13,766 bases of DNA. Source: Planctomycetota bacterium (lineage in GTDB: Bacteria; Planctomycetota; PUPC01; DSUN01). The position numbers and the translations under genes are program-made. This document shows positions 13,493 through 13,766 of this stretch, in pieces. The notes below the pieces were generated by a model. It had not been told where the DNA came from. It saw nothing but the letters and a program-made list of their open reading frames with translations, and ran no database searches. The first letter of the stretch is position 1, and each line of letters opens with the position of its first letter. The stretch lies in assembly GCA_016872875.1 (NCBI GenBank), contig VGYW01000223.1, positions 1 to 13,766 on the forward strand, in the 5' to 3' direction.

Positions 13493-13626
13493 TCGTCCCC
13501 ACGCTCCCGAGGCTGTGAGGAAATGACACGGACCCACCCGGACGGACACGGACACACGCCCGTCGCCGAGGAATCTGCCCGTCCGTGCTTGTCCGTGGGC
13601 GTCCGTGTGATTTCTTCAGAGGAGGT
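13493..13626 (-). repeat. ACGGAC palindromic dispersed repeat, copy 2 (inverted relative to copy 1)
   Basis: The reverse complement matches 6553-6684 almost base for base, from TGAAGAAATCACACGGAC through GGAGCGTGGGGACGA. The terminal repeat next to 13626 has degenerated to CTCCTCTG, so this copy has lost part of one end. It starts 10 bases after the stop of the beta-helix gene. Confidence 0.92.
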
Positions 13627-13633
13627 TCGTAGT

Positions 13634-13680
13634 GCGGGCCTAACCCGCATTTCTCACCAGCGGCTGGTGAGAAATGCGGG
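13634..13680. repeat. 37-nt perfect palindrome with a competing upstream arm
   Basis: Arms of 18 bases (13644-13661 and 13663-13680) are exact reverse complements around a single central G. A third segment, TGCGGG at 13633-13638, can pair with the left arm's CCCGCA and so competes with the main hairpin. No T-run follows on either strand, so it is not a classical intrinsic terminator, though it could still mark the end of the rightward transcript. Confidence 0.85.
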
Positions 13681-13683
13681 AAC

Positions 13684-13739
13684 CACCAAACCACAAGCAC
13701 CAAGCGCCAAACAAGCCCCAAACTCCAATCCTCAATGGT
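13684..13739. repeat. Degenerate heptamer tandem repeat at the window end
   Basis: Eight 7-bp units begin CACCAAA, CCACAAG, CACCAAG, CGCCAAA and then drift (CAAGCCC, CAAACTC, CAATCCT, CAATGGT). I see no gene or promoter from here to the window end. Confidence 0.65.
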
Positions 13740-13766
13740 CCAAGCGGAGACTACGTGGTGTTGCCC

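Noticed and set aside
13644..13680. Intrinsic terminator after the beta-helix gene
   Set aside because: The stem is strong, but neither strand has a T-run after it.
6519..13721. Two similar proteins, K-K-S-H-G-R-P-R-T-S-T-D-G-Q type, at 6519-6764 (+) and 13428-13721 (-)
   Set aside because: Their similarity comes entirely from translation of the ACGGAC palindromic repeat. There is no ribosome site or domain, and the second overlaps the end of the beta-helix gene.

Overview
The window is GC-rich, densely coding and full of short palindromic and tandem repeats. Secreted DUF1080 proteins, Tat-exported sugar epimerases and aldo/keto reductase relatives, a rhomboid/pseudokinase pair and abundant intergenic hairpin repeats point to a PVC-superphylum bacterium, most likely an uncultured planctomycete. 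This is inferred from gene content only; no rRNA, tRNA or marker gene is present.

Layout. Positions 1-184 hold a 57-bp tandem repeat with two hairpins per unit. A leftward operon (1616 to 233) encodes an intact rhomboid intramembrane protease and, one base after its stop, a membrane-anchored protein-kinase C-lobe that has lost its catalytic residues. Near-consensus sigma70-type promoters face outward from the 1617-1904 gap. All later genes read rightward: a Tat-exported ketose-3-epimerase-like TIM barrel (1905-2864), two small retropepsin-like aspartic proteases (2886-3639), aldo/keto reductase-like protein A (3674-4744), a secreted DUF1080 protein (4803-5429), AKR-like proteins B (5442-6503) and C (6728-7816), a DUF1080 domain fused to a tetraheme cytochrome c (8167-9135), a MATE transporter (9627-11147), and a secreted beta-helix plus LamG protein (11159-13483).

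How the genes may work together. Known roles of DUF1080 (3-keto-disaccharide hydrolase family), sugar epimerase barrels and beta-helix glycosidases suggest an extracytoplasmic carbohydrate module in which sugars are oxidised, cleaved and epimerised outside the cytoplasm. Two features are unusual. All three AKR-like proteins lack three of the four canonical AKR catalytic residues and instead share a conserved W-R-x-x-C-H-x-P-G-x-M-H-T motif. One DUF1080 protein carries four CxxCH heme sites, which suggests sugar chemistry linked to electron transfer. The pathway itself is inference.

The intergenic DNA is notable in its own right. It holds two inverted pairs of dispersed palindromes (1711/9396 and 6548/13493), two long nested palindromes resembling elements without a transposase (7859-8149 and 9183-9352), and 7-bp-period tandem repeats in at least seven places. 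Two of these heptamer tracts run into the ends of genes. I see no tRNA, rRNA, CRISPR array, transposase or classical T-tailed terminator.
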